A DNA stretch of 64,000 nucleotides from Sinotaia quadrata (Eukaryota; Mollusca; Gastropoda; Architaenioglossa; Viviparidae): NCBI GenBank assembly GCA_028829895.1, contig CM054180.1, positions 104,925,635-104,989,634 of the forward strand. Reading direction: 5' to 3'. Under the pieces are notes generated by a model that was given only the letters and a program-made list of their open reading frames with translations, was not told the DNA's origin and ran no database searches. A program made the position numbers and the translations under genes. Positions 51,960-63,865 of this stretch are shown here, in pieces (the stretch's first letter is position 1; each line of letters starts with the position of its first letter).

Positions 51960-52620
51960 CACAATATGTTGTTATTTGTTCAGCAAATCAATGACTATAT
52001 AATGCATATTTCTGCGACTTTTGTTCGCAGTATATTGTGATGACTTTAGTACAGCAATGACGATATACCGTGTATGTGTGTGTGTGTGGTTTTCGTTCAC
52101 TATATATTGTGATGACGTTAGTACAGCAATGACGATATAACGTGTATGTGTGTGTGTGGTTTTCGTTCACTATATATTGTGATGACGTTAGTACAGCAAT
52201 GACGATATAACGTGTATGTGTGTGTGTGGTTTTCGTTCACTATATATTGTGATGACGTTAGTACAGCAATGACGATATAACGTGTATGTGTGTGTGTGGT
52301 TTTCGTTCACTATATATTGTGATGACGTTAGTACAGCAATGACGATATAACGTGTATTTGTGTGGCTTTCGTTCACTATATATTGTGATGACGTTAGTAC
52401 AGCAATGACGATATAACGTGTATTTGTGTGGCTTTCGTTCACTTTATATTGTGATGACGTTAGTACAGCAATGACGATATACCGTGTATGTGTGCGTGTG
52501 GTTTTCGTTCACTATATATTGTGATGACGTTAGTACAGCAATGACGATATACCGTGTATGTGCGTGTGTGGTTTTCGTTCACTATATATTGTGATGACGT
52601 TAGTACAGCAATGACGATAT
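51960..52620. repeat. 70-bp minisatellite, about nine copies
   Basis: Units contain GTTTTCGTTCACTATATATT, GTGATGACGTTAGTACAGCA and ATGACGATATAACGTGTATG with a variable GT run. Confidence 0.97.
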
Positions 52621-52650
52621 AATAATCCCTATATCGTCATTGCTGTACTA
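52601..52650. repeat. Perfect 20-bp inverted repeat closing the 70-bp array
   Basis: 52,601-52,620 (TAGTACAGCA...) is the exact reverse complement of 52,631-52,650, with the 10-base loop AATAATCCCT. The right arm is an inverted piece of the array unit. Confidence 0.95.
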
Positions 52651-52689
52651 GAAATCATGTATACTGGTGTAGTTTTCGTTCGCAATTCA

Positions 52690-52935
52690 CTCTTGTCCAT
52701 AATAAGTCGTCTCTTGCTTTCAGAAGTCGGCACACACTTCGAGTCTTGGAAATCCGGACAAATGTTCCTGTGTACTGTGGTCATGGTGTTCGAGTCGCAC
52801 GTGCTTTACAGCATGGCCTTCGATACTAGTCGTCTGCTGGAAGACAACGACGTCACCACAGTAAGGACCGAAGTTGTAACGACAGTCGTGTTTCAGTTTG
52901 TCTTTCATAAATCGAGAGTAACCGTGGAGACACAA
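52690..52935 (-). pseudogene. Possible decayed LDLa exon of a GRL101-like receptor
   Basis: On the - strand one frame reads KHDCRYNFGPYCGDVVVFQQ, recalling YRHDCSDSSDETFCVFQPC of gene A exon 4, with DNA identity over GTTGTCTTCCAGC-type wording. A second frame just downstream reads NICPDFQDSKCVPTSESKR, which has LDLa cysteine spacing. The frame shift between them and stops in the alternatives suggest a broken exon. The match is short and judged by eye. Confidence 0.35.
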
Positions 52936-52949
52936 CTTTACTGAATGCG

Positions 52950-54405
52950 ATGAGAACGTAGAAGAATAAACTTAATTCTTTCATGCTGATAAGTTAAAAC
53001 ATTCTTTAATTGTTAAAAGAAATCGTGGAATGTTTACAATTCAAAGAAGCAGCAACAAATTCAATGATTAGTTTAATCATTCACTTTCTGTAACGACTGT
53101 GTAAAAGGGAAATGTCAAAAAAAAAATTTTTTTTAATTATCTGTTCCGAACATTTATATTTTGTCGCCATTTTCATCAATGTCATCGTGTCATCATCACT
53201 GATAATTAATAATTACTCCCTGTCGCAAGGTACCTTATAACAACGTATAATTTCGAATTTTAGAGTTAAGAGAATAAATTTAAAGTGGCGATGCAAGATA
53301 TGGACTGTTAATTACATATTATCAGTAAATGTTTTCACTGATAATATTGAAAACGCCGCCGGTCAATTGATTCACGACCGCCACTCAACAATAAACTGAG
53401 GAAATGGAACCAAACAGACAAAAGAAGGAACAAGACGGTATAATAATTATGTTACTGTTACAGTTGACGACAAACAAAACAAAAAGAAGTTACCTACACT
53501 AACAGATAGAAGACACAGAAACAATTACAAAGACTGAGTAAAAAGACAAAGATCAAAACTAAATGCTTTCTTATAAATCATGGATCGTCACACTGTCTTT
53601 CACTAGGTTCTAAGTGTTTTTAGATTTGAGTAATCGAAGTTCAGTTTCGATACCTGACGTCACATAGTTCCAGACAATTAGGAAAACATTTGGTGACGTC
53701 ATAGCAATAATATTTACGTGCACACGCTACTTCTTATCAATATAATTTCTGAATTTCAAAGTATACAATGGCAAGAAGTTGGAAAAAAGAAACAAAATCC
53801 CTGAAACATAATTAATTACAGATTCTATGTACACTACAATTTATCACGCAATAAATATTTATTTAAATCGGAATATCTGCAAAACCAATAGAATTAGATA
53901 TATTTATAATATTGAAATAACTTCCTATTTGTAATATAAAAATCCTAATCATTCACAAAATGTACACAAGCATTGCTATAAAGTGTTTTTACCTTACTCA
54001 GCCAAGGCTTGAGGGAATCTCAAACAGAACATCTCTCACAAACCTTTGTGTACTTCCTAAGACTTTTTTATAGTTAAAGGCTCCACATATCTTTACCTTT
54101 AATAACTTTCTCAATCAATGAAATTGCAGGATACAACTAGAACTAGTCTATTACTCATTAATATTCATGACTTTTTAATATCTTCCACAACTACAATATG
54201 TCAGCAAACATCACTTATCCATAAGCGAGTCCATAGATACATAAATCACAAGGTTGAATATCATATAACGTCTTGGTCAAACACGAGAAGCAAAAACAAA
54301 AACCAGTTACCTTTCAAATACTTTCACTTGAGTGCACATAAAAAAAATGCCTGCTGTTCGTCTTTGGCTGACGGTTCAAACAAACTATAGCAATGCACAC
54401 ACTTT
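52950..54405. other. Spacer, nothing recognised
   Basis: AT-rich. I searched it for a signal-peptide exon for gene B ending in a phase-0 donor and found no convincing candidate. Confidence 0.4.
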
Positions 54406-54412
54406 ACTCGAT

Positions 54413-54960
54413 ACTTATCCCACTGATCTCAGCCTTCACTCGTCCACTGATCTCAGCCTTCACTCGTCCACTGATCTCAGCCTTCACTCGTCCACTGATC
54501 TCTGCCTTCACTCGTCCACTGATCTCAGCCTTCACTCGTCCACTGATCTCAGCCTTCACTCGTCCACTGATCTCAGCCTTCACTCGTCCACTGATCTCAG
54601 CCTTCACTCGTACACTGATCTCAGTTTTCACTCATCCACTGATCTCAGCTTCCACTCGTCCACTGATCTCTGTTTTCACTCATCCGCTGATCTCTGTTTT
54701 CACTCGTCCGCTCTCAGTTTTCACTTGTCCACTGATCTCAGTTTTCACTCGTTTCAGCTTTCACTCGTCCACTGATCTCAGCTTTCACTCGTCCACTGAT
54801 CTCAGCTTTCACTCGTCCGCTGATCTCAGTTTTCACTCGTCCCGCTGATCTCGGCTTTCACTCGTCCACTGATCTAAGCTTTCACTCGTTTCAGCTTTCA
54901 CTCGTCCACTGATCTCAGCTTTCACTCGTTTCAGCTTTCACTCATCTCCTTGATTTCAGA
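54413..54960. repeat. 24-bp minisatellite, about 22 copies
   Basis: Units of CACTGATCTCAGCCTTCACT plus CGTC, very homogeneous on the left and decaying right. Frames such as LISAFTRP repeats are by-products of a period divisible by three. Confidence 0.97.
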
Positions 54961-55304
54961 TTCACTCACCCTCATTCAGACAATCTTTTTTTTTCTACGT
55001 CCTTCTGTCTATCTTCAACTCACAAACCCCTGACAAATAACTTTATCATAACATTCTGAATTAGAGAATCTTCAAATAAAGTATCAACATAAAATTGCGA
55101 ATTAAAATTGAAAATTGACTTTAAATGATATGGAGAAAATTTCCATCATACATTTCCATTACTGAATAGAGCATTCAAGGGGAAGAAAAGATGAATAAGC
55201 AAGTGAATATTACCGACATTCATATTGTCAACACTGATATCTTACACAAACGATTTTTTCCTGTTACATCTCTTTGTGTTTTCATTCAAATATGTTCCTT
55301 GCAG

Positions 55305-55836
55305 CTTTCTACTGACTTTGGCCAATCCTATTACAGCGTGTCAACTCCAGGCAAAGAAACCCCCTTTTCTGAGCACTTTAACCTCAGCCTGTCAACAGAA
55401 AACATTACTTCCTGTTTTTCTCAAAAGCGGATACTAAGCATTATGGCCGAAAGTGGGTTCCTTACATATTTCTATACTCCAAACTATACCCTAAGCAAAG
55501 CATTAAATACAAGCGATAGTCGACTTTTGATTGGCTACTGTTTGATTGAAGTGTCTTTGCCCCCAGAACTGATAATGAGAGTGCAAGTACTAGAAGCACA
55601 GTTTGTGTCTAATGCCAGCTGCTTGATGGTGTTCGACAGTCCGGACTGGCCAGCGGTCATCAGGACGTGTGGATCTGGGACCAGTTTGCCTGCAGCCAAG
55701 AACAGTAGTACCAATAGTGTGATCTTTCAAGTGGAGACAATTCTGTCAAACACTTTCAGTTTGCGCCTGGAGTTCAAAGGGATGGCGAGAGACCCGTTAC
55801 GAAGTTTACAGTTAAATTATACATCATCTAAGCAGG
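55305..55836 (+). CDS. Receptor gene B exon 2: CUB-like domain 1
   Basis: Acceptor TTCCTTGCAG|CTTTCT in phase 0, as in gene A. The 177 codons include ESGFLTYFYTPNYT, GYCLIEVSLPPE, SCLMVFDSPDWP and FSLRLEFKG, aligning by eye with CUB-like 1 of gene A, and end LQLNYTSSKQ-G at donor CAGG|GTAAGA in phase 1, the same place and phase as gene A. The Thr-rich 16-residue repeat of gene A is absent. The open frame extends upstream to a Met at 55,191 with a hydrophobic FFPVTSLCVFIQICSLQ stretch, but the strong acceptor and the paralog argue for a separate upstream exon. Confidence 0.82.
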
Positions 55837-55882
55837 GTAAGATTAATTGTTGTTTAAACTCATGTATCCCAGCAACTCATTA

Positions 55883-55884
<2 letters not shown>

Positions 55885-55930
<46 letters not shown>

Positions 55931-55970
55931 GCACACACGCACGCACGCACGCACGCACGCACGCACATAC
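55885..55970. repeat. (CA)n with CGCA tail, just after the gene B exon 2 donor
   Basis: CA tract ending in GCACGCAC tetramers, preceded by CATGTATCCCAGCAACTCAT, the unit that recurs at 57.2-59.4 kb. Confidence 0.95.
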
Positions 55971-55989
55971 ATCATATCCATGTATCCCA

Positions 55990-57155
55990 TTGTCGTTTTG
56001 CTGGGTGATGGGCAATACGTTAATTCTCCACCACCGCGGGCCGCCCCTAACCTTAGGACAATCTCCAAAACATACCTTTTGGCTGGACACCCGTGTTGGA
56101 AAGAGGGAAGACAGATAAGGTAGAAATAAAGAGTGATAGTCTAGACTCTAGAAGATAGCTCCGAGACCCCTGATACCTGCAGTCGGGTATATTAATTAAT
56201 TACAGGTGACGGGTGACAGGCTACAACATATAGCATGTACGTAAGCCACGCCAACACGAGTGGTCTAAGGCTCAATATTAAAATAAATTTGAAGAGAAAG
56301 AAATAAGGCAGAACTGTGGTTACGCATAGTGAATAGTTTGATGGTTATAAATAGAGTTATGTATCTCATTCATAACCATGACTGCATAGTGTAGTAAGAG
56401 AGAGTTTGCTTGAGCTTCGACACTGTTGCACGTGTTTGTGGTTATGTTAATATTAGCAGCACTCTATGAGAATCTGAGAGACACTGTACAGTTGTAGATT
56501 TTAAGGCCCACTTAACTCACGATTCACCTAACATGTTGTCTAGTGTCCTAGTGGTCATTGCAGCGGATGTGCACATGATCCGTTGAACCTTGTCTCTGGC
56601 CTATGAGTCATTCCACTCTGGCATGGCTTCGCAGCTCAAACAATCATCGAGAGTCAATGCTAGAAATAAAGTGCCGATCTGTCAGTAAAAGCACATAGAC
56701 TAAGATTTTGTCCATGTGTGTTTCCTGACAGGACACTCATACATACAAGGTCATCATACAGTCTAATATCACAAGTGAAATTTTTAGCAATACAAAATAG
56801 GGTTAAAGCAAAGAATAAACATGCATATAATATTTAGTTATACAAACAAAACCACATACCTTCTGCAGTAATATACACAGAGGATGGGTTCTTGCTGCGT
56901 CAGTCACCAGCAATAAGGGTAATAGTATGATTATAACTTGTTACGCCGGGAGACCAAAGCATGTATTGCCTTGATGGTCAAGTTGCGTGATTGCCAAATA
57001 AAAGGTGAGCTGCACTCTAAATGGTCAGTTAAAAGTGAGTTGCTACTCAGCTTATTCTCTAGCCCAATGATAACGATCAACTGTCCAAGATTTAGGTATG
57101 ATTGTAGTCTATTTTTAGAAGAGGGTGGACGTGAGCTACACAATGCCTTTATGTG
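55990..57155. other. Gene B intron 2 segment, nothing firmly recognised
   Basis: Mixed-composition sequence without a supported exon. Confidence 0.4.
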
Positions 57156-57159
57156 ACAC

Positions 57160-57216
57160 CCACCAACTAACTATCTTACACACACATAATACTCTTGTAT
57201 CCCATAACTCACTAGC

Positions 57217-57252
<36 letters not shown>

Positions 57253-57362
57253 CTACTCATGTATCCCAAAAACTCACTATCACACACATCTTACCCATGT
57301 ATCCCATAAACACACTATCTTACACCCACAGCATACCCATGTATCCCACATACTCACTTCTA

Positions 57363-57441
<79 letters not shown>

Positions 57442-57642
57442 CACACACACACACACACCATACCCATGTATTCACGCACTCACTTCTATCTTACACACAC
57501 ATCAACATTATACCCATGTATCCCACCAACCCACTTATATCATACATACACACACACACATCATACCCTTGTATCCCAGCAACTCACCACTATCTTACAT
57601 ACACATCATACCCATGTATCCCACCAACTCACTACTGTCTTC

Positions 57643-57703
<61 letters not shown>

Positions 57704-57868
57704 CATACACATGTATCCCACCAACTCACTATCTTACATGCACACACCATACCCATGAATCCCATAATTTCTCTATATTACACGCACACAAAATACCCAT
57801 GTATCCCTTTAATTTCACTATATTAAACACATACACATCATATCATGTATCCCATAAACTCACTATGG
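57160..57868. repeat. CA tracts interspersed with a CCCATGTATCCC unit (left part)
   Basis: Alternating CA microsatellite and ~36-bp units ATACCCATGTATCCCACCAA followed by CTCACTATCTTACA. The array is cut by the solo LTR and resumes at 59,003. Confidence 0.95.
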
Positions 57869-57873
57869 TACAC

Positions 57874-59002
57874 TGTTACGTTTCCAGTATTTCTTTATAG
57901 ACCCTGCCTAGGATAATTAAGGACTTTAAAGATAATAGATTAAATTAATTCCTTCTCTCTATCCTATACAGACTGGTTGCCCAACTTATCATTTGACTAA
58001 CTTAAAAATGTGTCTTGTAGTGCAGACAGCAGATTTACAAACTGATAAATTGCGTACGTTAGCTGGGTTGGAGTCGTTAAATTCCTCTAAATTAATATGC
58101 ATTCGTTACGTCATTCAGCTCAACCACCCCTATCCAATCCAAGAAATAATCTTTAGGTCTATTATGCATAAAAATTAACTACGAAGAGGTTTAACAATTA
58201 AAAATAAGATTTAATAAAGTTTAACAATTTAACAATAATCAAATACGAACGCGAAAGTCTATTTCTTAACTCTGCACGAACGTGCTTATTACTGTCCTTG
58301 AGAAAGAGTGCCCAATTGTGTCTATTGAATTTCAGTCAACTGAGAGTTACTCAGCTTATGTCATTGTGATGCCTGGTTTCTTGTTCCAGTCCGACCCGGT
58401 CTATCCCACTGTAGTTGTACCAGCGGAAATGCACGTGGCATGCAAGGGAAATGTCCTTTTAGTTCGCCCAGTGTACTTGAGATTAGACCAGCATACGCCT
58501 GTACGTTGACGTTGCTTTAATGGTGGTAGACTTTTCTGGAAGAGTTGAGTTCTCTCAACAGAACTCAAACTGGCTTATACAGGATTTCAAGGACGAAGAC
58601 AAAGACGAAGAGTCTATGCTCAAAGTTCCAAGACTGAGACAGCGACAGAGACCGACCTTATGAGAAGTCGAAGTGTTTATCTCATCTATCACGTCGGTCT
58701 GCCCGTTCCTGTACGACTCGAGTAGCTCTGACGTGGTTGTCGTGTAGCTAATTGTATCTCCGAGTGGCGAGCGAATGCGTGTTACCGATATTTATAAGAA
58801 GCATAGAGCATATCACGTGACGGATCGCGTGGCATGTAGTTGGTTCTAGAACCTAAAGTTACACAACGTCCTGACCTCTTTGTTGGAAGCTTCTCGATAT
58901 GAATATCGCGAGAGAGCTCCAAACAAAGGAATTTCAAATCTCGATATTTGAAAAATAAACAAGTGGGTCAAACAGTCAAGACATTTTAATCAGACTGTGA
59001 CA
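57874..59002. mobile_element. Solo LTR of an LTR retrotransposon, 5-bp target duplication
   Basis: A 1,129-bp insert starts TGTTACG and ends GTGACA (TG...CA with short inverted ends) and is flanked on both sides by TACAC (57,869-57,873 and 59,003-59,007). It interrupts the CA/CCCATGTATCCC array, whose units continue on both sides. Inside are a TATA-like string (ATATTTATAAG near 58,787) and an AATAAA near 58,956, in + orientation. No gag or pol is present, which suits a solo LTR left by LTR-LTR recombination. The 75-codon open frame at 58,282-58,509 is inside the LTR and is not called a gene. Confidence 0.88.
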
Positions 59003-59430
59003 TACACACACACAACATACCCATGTATTCCATAAGCTATCTTATACACACACACATCATGCCTATGTATCCCACCAACTCACAATCACACACACACACA
59101 CGCACACACACACACAGAGCATGCCCTTGTATTCCATAAACTTACACATACACATATCATACCCATGTATCCCATAAACTATCTTACACACACGCCATAC
59201 CATGTTCCCAACCAACTCACTATCTTACATACACACACGCACACATCATACCCATATACCCCACCCACTCACTATCTTACACATACACACACACACACAC
59301 AGAGTATACCCATGTATCCCATAAACCATCTTACACATACACAGCATACTCATGTATCCCACTAACTATCTTGTGCTATCTTACACGAACACAATGTACC
59401 CATGTATCCCATAAATTCACTATCGTATAC
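59003..59430. repeat. CA tracts interspersed with a CCCATGTATCCC unit (right part)
   Basis: Continuation of the array at 57,160-57,868, with the same unit and short CA runs. Confidence 0.93.
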
Positions 59431-59434
59431 ACAC

Positions 59435-59895
59435 AATTTATTTCAATCTTTTAATTTTCTCTTTCCCTTCGTCTGTCGGTAAGCACCCAATCGTTAATCC
59501 CTCTGTACCTGTCTAGCTAACTAACTAATGTTCCTTTGTTTTGTTTATTTCGTTGCTTCTTTCACACTTCTTTCTTAATTAGTAATGTCAAATCCCAGTG
59601 GAAGAATAAAGTGGGCGTGTTGTTTTTTGTTAGAAGTGTGTTCTTCTTTTCAGTTGGTTGAATGGTTTGATTGCTTCTAAAGTAGAAACATTTTCGCAAT
59701 GTATGAATCTGTGTCGCAGAAAGTGTTGTGGTGGTGGGTGGGGGGAGGATTGCAATAGTACTATGATTATTTTGGGTAATTGTTCTTGTCTTTGTCACTG
59801 ACGAACTGGTGCCGGATGGGGAGGGGAGATTTTGACAGCAGAACTTGATTATTGTTGGAATGTTAGAAAAAATTTTTTGGTTTTTGTCACTTTCA
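59435..59895. other. Gene B intron 2, acceptor-side segment
   Basis: Unremarkable intronic sequence leading to the exon 3 acceptor; no additional exon supported. Confidence 0.5.
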
Positions 59896-59900
59896 CGTAG

Positions 59901-60606
59901 GGTACTTACAAACCCCTTACTGGGATGGGGAAAGATCCAACCCGTCTTCCGTTGATACGTGGATTCGAGTAGCGGTGCCTGCAGATCACTTTGCTTTTAC
60001 CAAACTTCTCATGTCGGATCTCGAAATACATCTGTCCTCAAAGTTATACGGAAATGGCGAGATAACTCTGTACAGTAACAGCACAGTTATCTGGACATGG
60101 CTCGGAGAGTTCCCCACTCCTGTTACATTGCTCAAAACTAACGTGTTTTTCGTACATTATAGTAACGAAGATATGATAAACTTTACTGGTTTTCGACTGA
60201 ACTTTTCATTTCACAATGTTTCATCGCTGCCATTTCAAACGCCTGGAGGGAGGTGGGACTGCTCCATGCCACAATGGGTGGAATTCAAGTATCACTTGTC
60301 ATGTGACTTTAAGGTCCAGTGCATAAACGGTGAAGACGAAGTAGATTGTCCCTACAAAAGAGACGTGTGCAAAAATGGTTTTCTTACAACGGGGGGTTAT
60401 TGTTTTTTGCTAAAGGAGATGGGCCAAAAGATTTCGTGGAACTCTGCCTTTGACACGTGTGTTCAAAACAAAGGTCGACTGGCATCTATAAACACAATGG
60501 ACAAGTATAAAGACACCATGAAATTTCTTCACTCTCAACTGCCCCTACAGCCAAGCACCTGTGTGCTAATCGGGCTTCGATCAAGTGCTCCTGCACTGGG
60601 ACATAT
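59901..60606 (+). CDS. Receptor gene B exon 3: CUB-like 2, LDLa, first half of C-type lectin
   Basis: Acceptor CTTTCACGTAG; the leading GG completes the Gly codon left by exon 2. It encodes CUB-like 2 (GYLQTPYWDGERSN, VDTWIRVAVPADHF, FRLNFSFHNVS), an LDLa (WDCSMPQWVEFKYHLSCDFK then INGEDEVDC; about 60,254-60,358) and the start of a C-type lectin domain (CKNGFLTTGGYCFLL, ISWNSAFDTCVQNKGRLASI, VLIGLRSS) ending GHM at donor CATAT|GTAATA in phase 2. Domain order, exon borders and phases are the same as gene A exon 3. The next exon is not inside the window within 3.4 kb, so this gene is truncated by the window edge. Confidence 0.9.
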
Positions 60607-60655
60607 GTAATAAAACTTTCATCGTTTCTTTTGTCTTCATTTTCTGTATTTGTTC

Positions 60656-61455
60656 GTGGCGATGTTTGTGACGACGTTAGTGGCGATATTTGTGGCGTTT
60701 TAGTGACGACTTTTGTGGTGATGTTTGGGGTGCTATTAGTGGAGATATTAGGGGTGATATTAGTGGTGATATTAGTGGTGATATTAGGGGTGATATTAGG
60801 GGTGATATTAGTGGTGATATTAGTGGTGATATTAGGGGTGATATTAGTGGTGATATTAGTGGTGATATTAGTGGTGATATTAGGGGTGATAGTAGTGGTG
60901 ATATTAGGGGTGATAGTAGTGGTGATATTAGTGGTGATATTAGGGGTGATATTAGTGGTGATATTAGTGGTGATATTAGTGGTGATATTAATGGAGATAT
61001 TAGTGGAGATATTAGTGACGATGTTTGTGGCGATTCTGCGATGATGTTTGCGACGATATTTGTTGCGATGTTAGTGGTGACATAAATGACGATGTTTGTG
61101 CCGAGGTTGGTGGCGATGTTTGTGTCAATTGTGGCTATGTTTGTGATGATGTTTGTGGTGACATAAACGACGATGTTTGTGACGATGTTAGTGGCGATGT
61201 TTGTGGTGATAATAGTGGCTATGTTTGTGATGATGTTTGTGGTGACATTTATGACGATATTAGTGGCTATATTTGTGACGATATTAGAGGCGATGTATGT
61301 GGCGATGTTAGTGACGATGTTTGTGGTGATACTAGTGGCGCTGTTTGTGGCAGTGTTAGTGGCGATGTTTGGGATGATGTTTGTGGTCCTATTACTGGTG
61401 ATGTTAGTGGTGATATTAATGGCGATGTTTGTGATGTTTGTGGCGATTTTGCAAT
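60656..61455. repeat. 12-bp minisatellite just after the gene B exon 3 donor
   Basis: Dozens of GGTGATATTAGT-type units, homogeneous at 60,730-61,000 and then mixed with GATGTTTGTGGC units. It gives long open frames in more than one phase (GDIS and VILV repeats), so these are not genes. Confidence 0.97.
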
Positions 61456-61459
61456 GAGT

Positions 61460-62420
61460 ATCTGATCACGAACTGTAATGTTGTTTCACGTATATTTTCA
61501 ATTATTATCTTTTTCACAGAGTTAATTATGATTTATTTTGAGATGGTTTTTCCCCTGCAATAACTTTCAGATCAAATTTGTTTCACGTTTTTCTTGAGAT
61601 GCAAAATCTTGTCCACTTTATCTTTTAACTTAAGTCTTTCCAGTTTAACTTAAGATAATTATGTCTCTTAAAATATATTTACACAACCACGCACGAGCAC
61701 TCGCACACACAAGCGCATTCACACACTTACCACACACTCTTACTGTCTTATAATGTTCAGTTTTCTCATTTCAACAAGCTCTTGAAAGAGCTTTTTAATT
61801 TACTTAAAAGAAATAATTACATATAAACTTTATATATGGGAATATATGTATAATGTTTTTAATTGTGTTCGGTTGCTGATTGCCACGAAGAGATTGCTGT
61901 CATAGTTTGTTACGTTTTCACAAAAATTAATATGTACGTCACTATTTAAAGCGAAACTTAAACAAGGGCGGTAATATTATCTTGCATCATTAACTAACTG
62001 GAGCGTATTTTATTATTAAAATATTTTTGTTTTCTATTATGTATTATATTAATTAATAATTGTTTCTTTTCAAAAACAGATCGATTATCCGAATTATTAA
62101 TATAATAATTATGTATAATGACGAAAAGCAAGGTTTTCTCAAAATCTAGAACGAGAAAGCCAGCAACAAATACAAAAACGAAATAAGCAAATTAAGCAAA
62201 CAAGCAAACAAACCAACAAAGAAATAGATCGTAAAGTAAGAGTTATTTTAAAAAAATATCTTATTGCGTTGTCTTCTGTTTTTAGCGATAAACTACGTCA
62301 TCATTAAACTGTGTTCATCGATCCATTTCGATTATTATACTTAACTAAAGTGCAGACAAGGTTTTATGTCAAAAGAATTGGAAATCTTTTATACATCAAA
62401 TTTAACAACATATGTTTTAT
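61460..62420. other. AT-rich stretch, nothing recognised
   Basis: Expected to be intron of gene B; no lectin, LRR or 7TM coding signature found. Confidence 0.45.
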
Positions 62421-62424
62421 CATT

Positions 62425-62690
62425 CCACTCCTGTACGCATTCAAGTCATTTGTGTGCTCTATTAGTATTATCAAGGGACTTAATCTTTCCACTCCTATAC
62501 AGATTCAAGTAATTTATGTGATGCGCATCATTATCAAGGGGCTTAATCTTTTTACTCTTGTACGCATTCAAGTCATCTATATGCTCCATTATTAAGGGAC
62601 TTAATCTTTCCACTTCTGTATGTATTCAAGTCATCTATATGCTCCATTATTAAGAGACTTAATCTTTCCACTTCTGTATGCATTTAATGC
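62425..62690. repeat. ~55-65-bp repeat, about four copies
   Basis: Units contain GGGACTTAATCTTTCCACTC and CTGTACGCATTCAAGTCATC. Confidence 0.88.
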
Positions 62691-63399
62691 GCACCATTTT
62701 CAAGGGACAGTACTGCTATGTAGCATGCTAATAATAGTGTGGCTTATTTCTTATTAGGCGCCGATTACGTCACTCCTGTCTCCTATTAAAATTTTCGTTA
62801 CCCCATTTATCACTTTCAAAAAAGGTTTGTTTGAAATGTGTGTACTTCTGGAAATGTGCAACACGATAAAGCAGCATTGTAATAAGAGTGCTACTTATAA
62901 TTTAGCAAGTTTCCGTTACCCCATTCATCACTCTCTTGACAGGTTTGATTAAATTTTAGCAATCAGATGGTCATATAACCACTACTTTATCAATAACCTT
63001 AATCATTTCAATGTTCATATTCCATAGGTATGGCTTGATTGCCTGGTTAATGCAAGACAAGTTTGCCTGTATGACGTACTATTGTTTACTGGCGTGCACG
63101 CCAAAACAAATCTATAAAATAGTTCCAGTTCTATCATAGCATTCTATTTATCACATAGTGTTTCAGTTCCATCATGTAGTTTCATTTTCATCATAATTAT
63201 AGCTTCAAATCCATTATATAGTTCAAATAATATAAATATAGTTTCAAATAATATCACAGTACCAATCTACATATATATATATATAGTTTTCTAATTCAAA
63301 TTATGTGTGTCCATCTGTGCGAAACGCTAAAGCGTCCTTGAGAGTGTTTTGAGCGAGCCGGCTAAAGCGCCCCAAGGACAAACCTTCCAGTACATGGGA

Positions 63400-63865
63400 G
63401 TTTTCACATGGCCAGTTTTATGTTGCATTGTCGTGTTCATGAAACACAGACATCGAAGTACTCATTTTAAAAATAAAAGACGACAGTCAAGGTCATTTGC
63501 TAAATGATGCTCAAATGTTCGCTCACAATTTATTTTATAATCAAACCCGTGGAAATTTTGGGAGCGACTCTGTATTCTCACATGGCCAGCTTTATGTTGA
63601 ATTGTCGCGTTCACAAAACAGAGACAACATCAACTTTCAAAGTCATTTGCCTAAATGATGCTTGAAGTTTCATTCACAATGTGACTTATAATCAAAAATG
63701 GTGTATTTTTTAAATGAGCCGGTATTTTCACATGGCCAGCTTTATGTTGCATTGTCGTGTTCAAGAAACAGTAACAACACCAAGGCACTCATAACAAAAC
63801 TGGCAGTCAAGGTCATTTGCTAAATGATGCTCGAATTTTCAATCACAATTTGACTTATAAACCTT
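63400..63865. repeat. ~150-175-bp tandem repeat, three copies
   Basis: Copies start near 63,404, 63,578 and 63,728 with TCACATGGCCAGCTTTATGT and share GTCAAGGTCATTTGCTAAAT and GATGCTC blocks. Confidence 0.9.

Noticed and set aside
54332..54848. Two overlapping + strand frames of about 150 codons and one - strand frame with 8-residue repeats
   Set aside because: All come from the 24-bp minisatellite; no signal peptide, domain or splice context.
55191..55304. Met at 55,191 as the true start of gene B with FFPVTSLCVFIQICSLQ as signal peptide
   Set aside because: About 20 polar residues precede the hydrophobic part, a strong acceptor sits at 55,303-55,304, and gene A has an intron at the matching place. 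Not fully excluded.
58282..58509. 75-codon open frame with non-repetitive composition
   Set aside because: It lies wholly inside the solo LTR and has no recognised domain.
60631..61465. Open frames of about 130-146 codons with GDIS or VILV repeats
   Set aside because: By-products of a 12-bp repeat open in more than one phase, lying in the expected intron of gene B.
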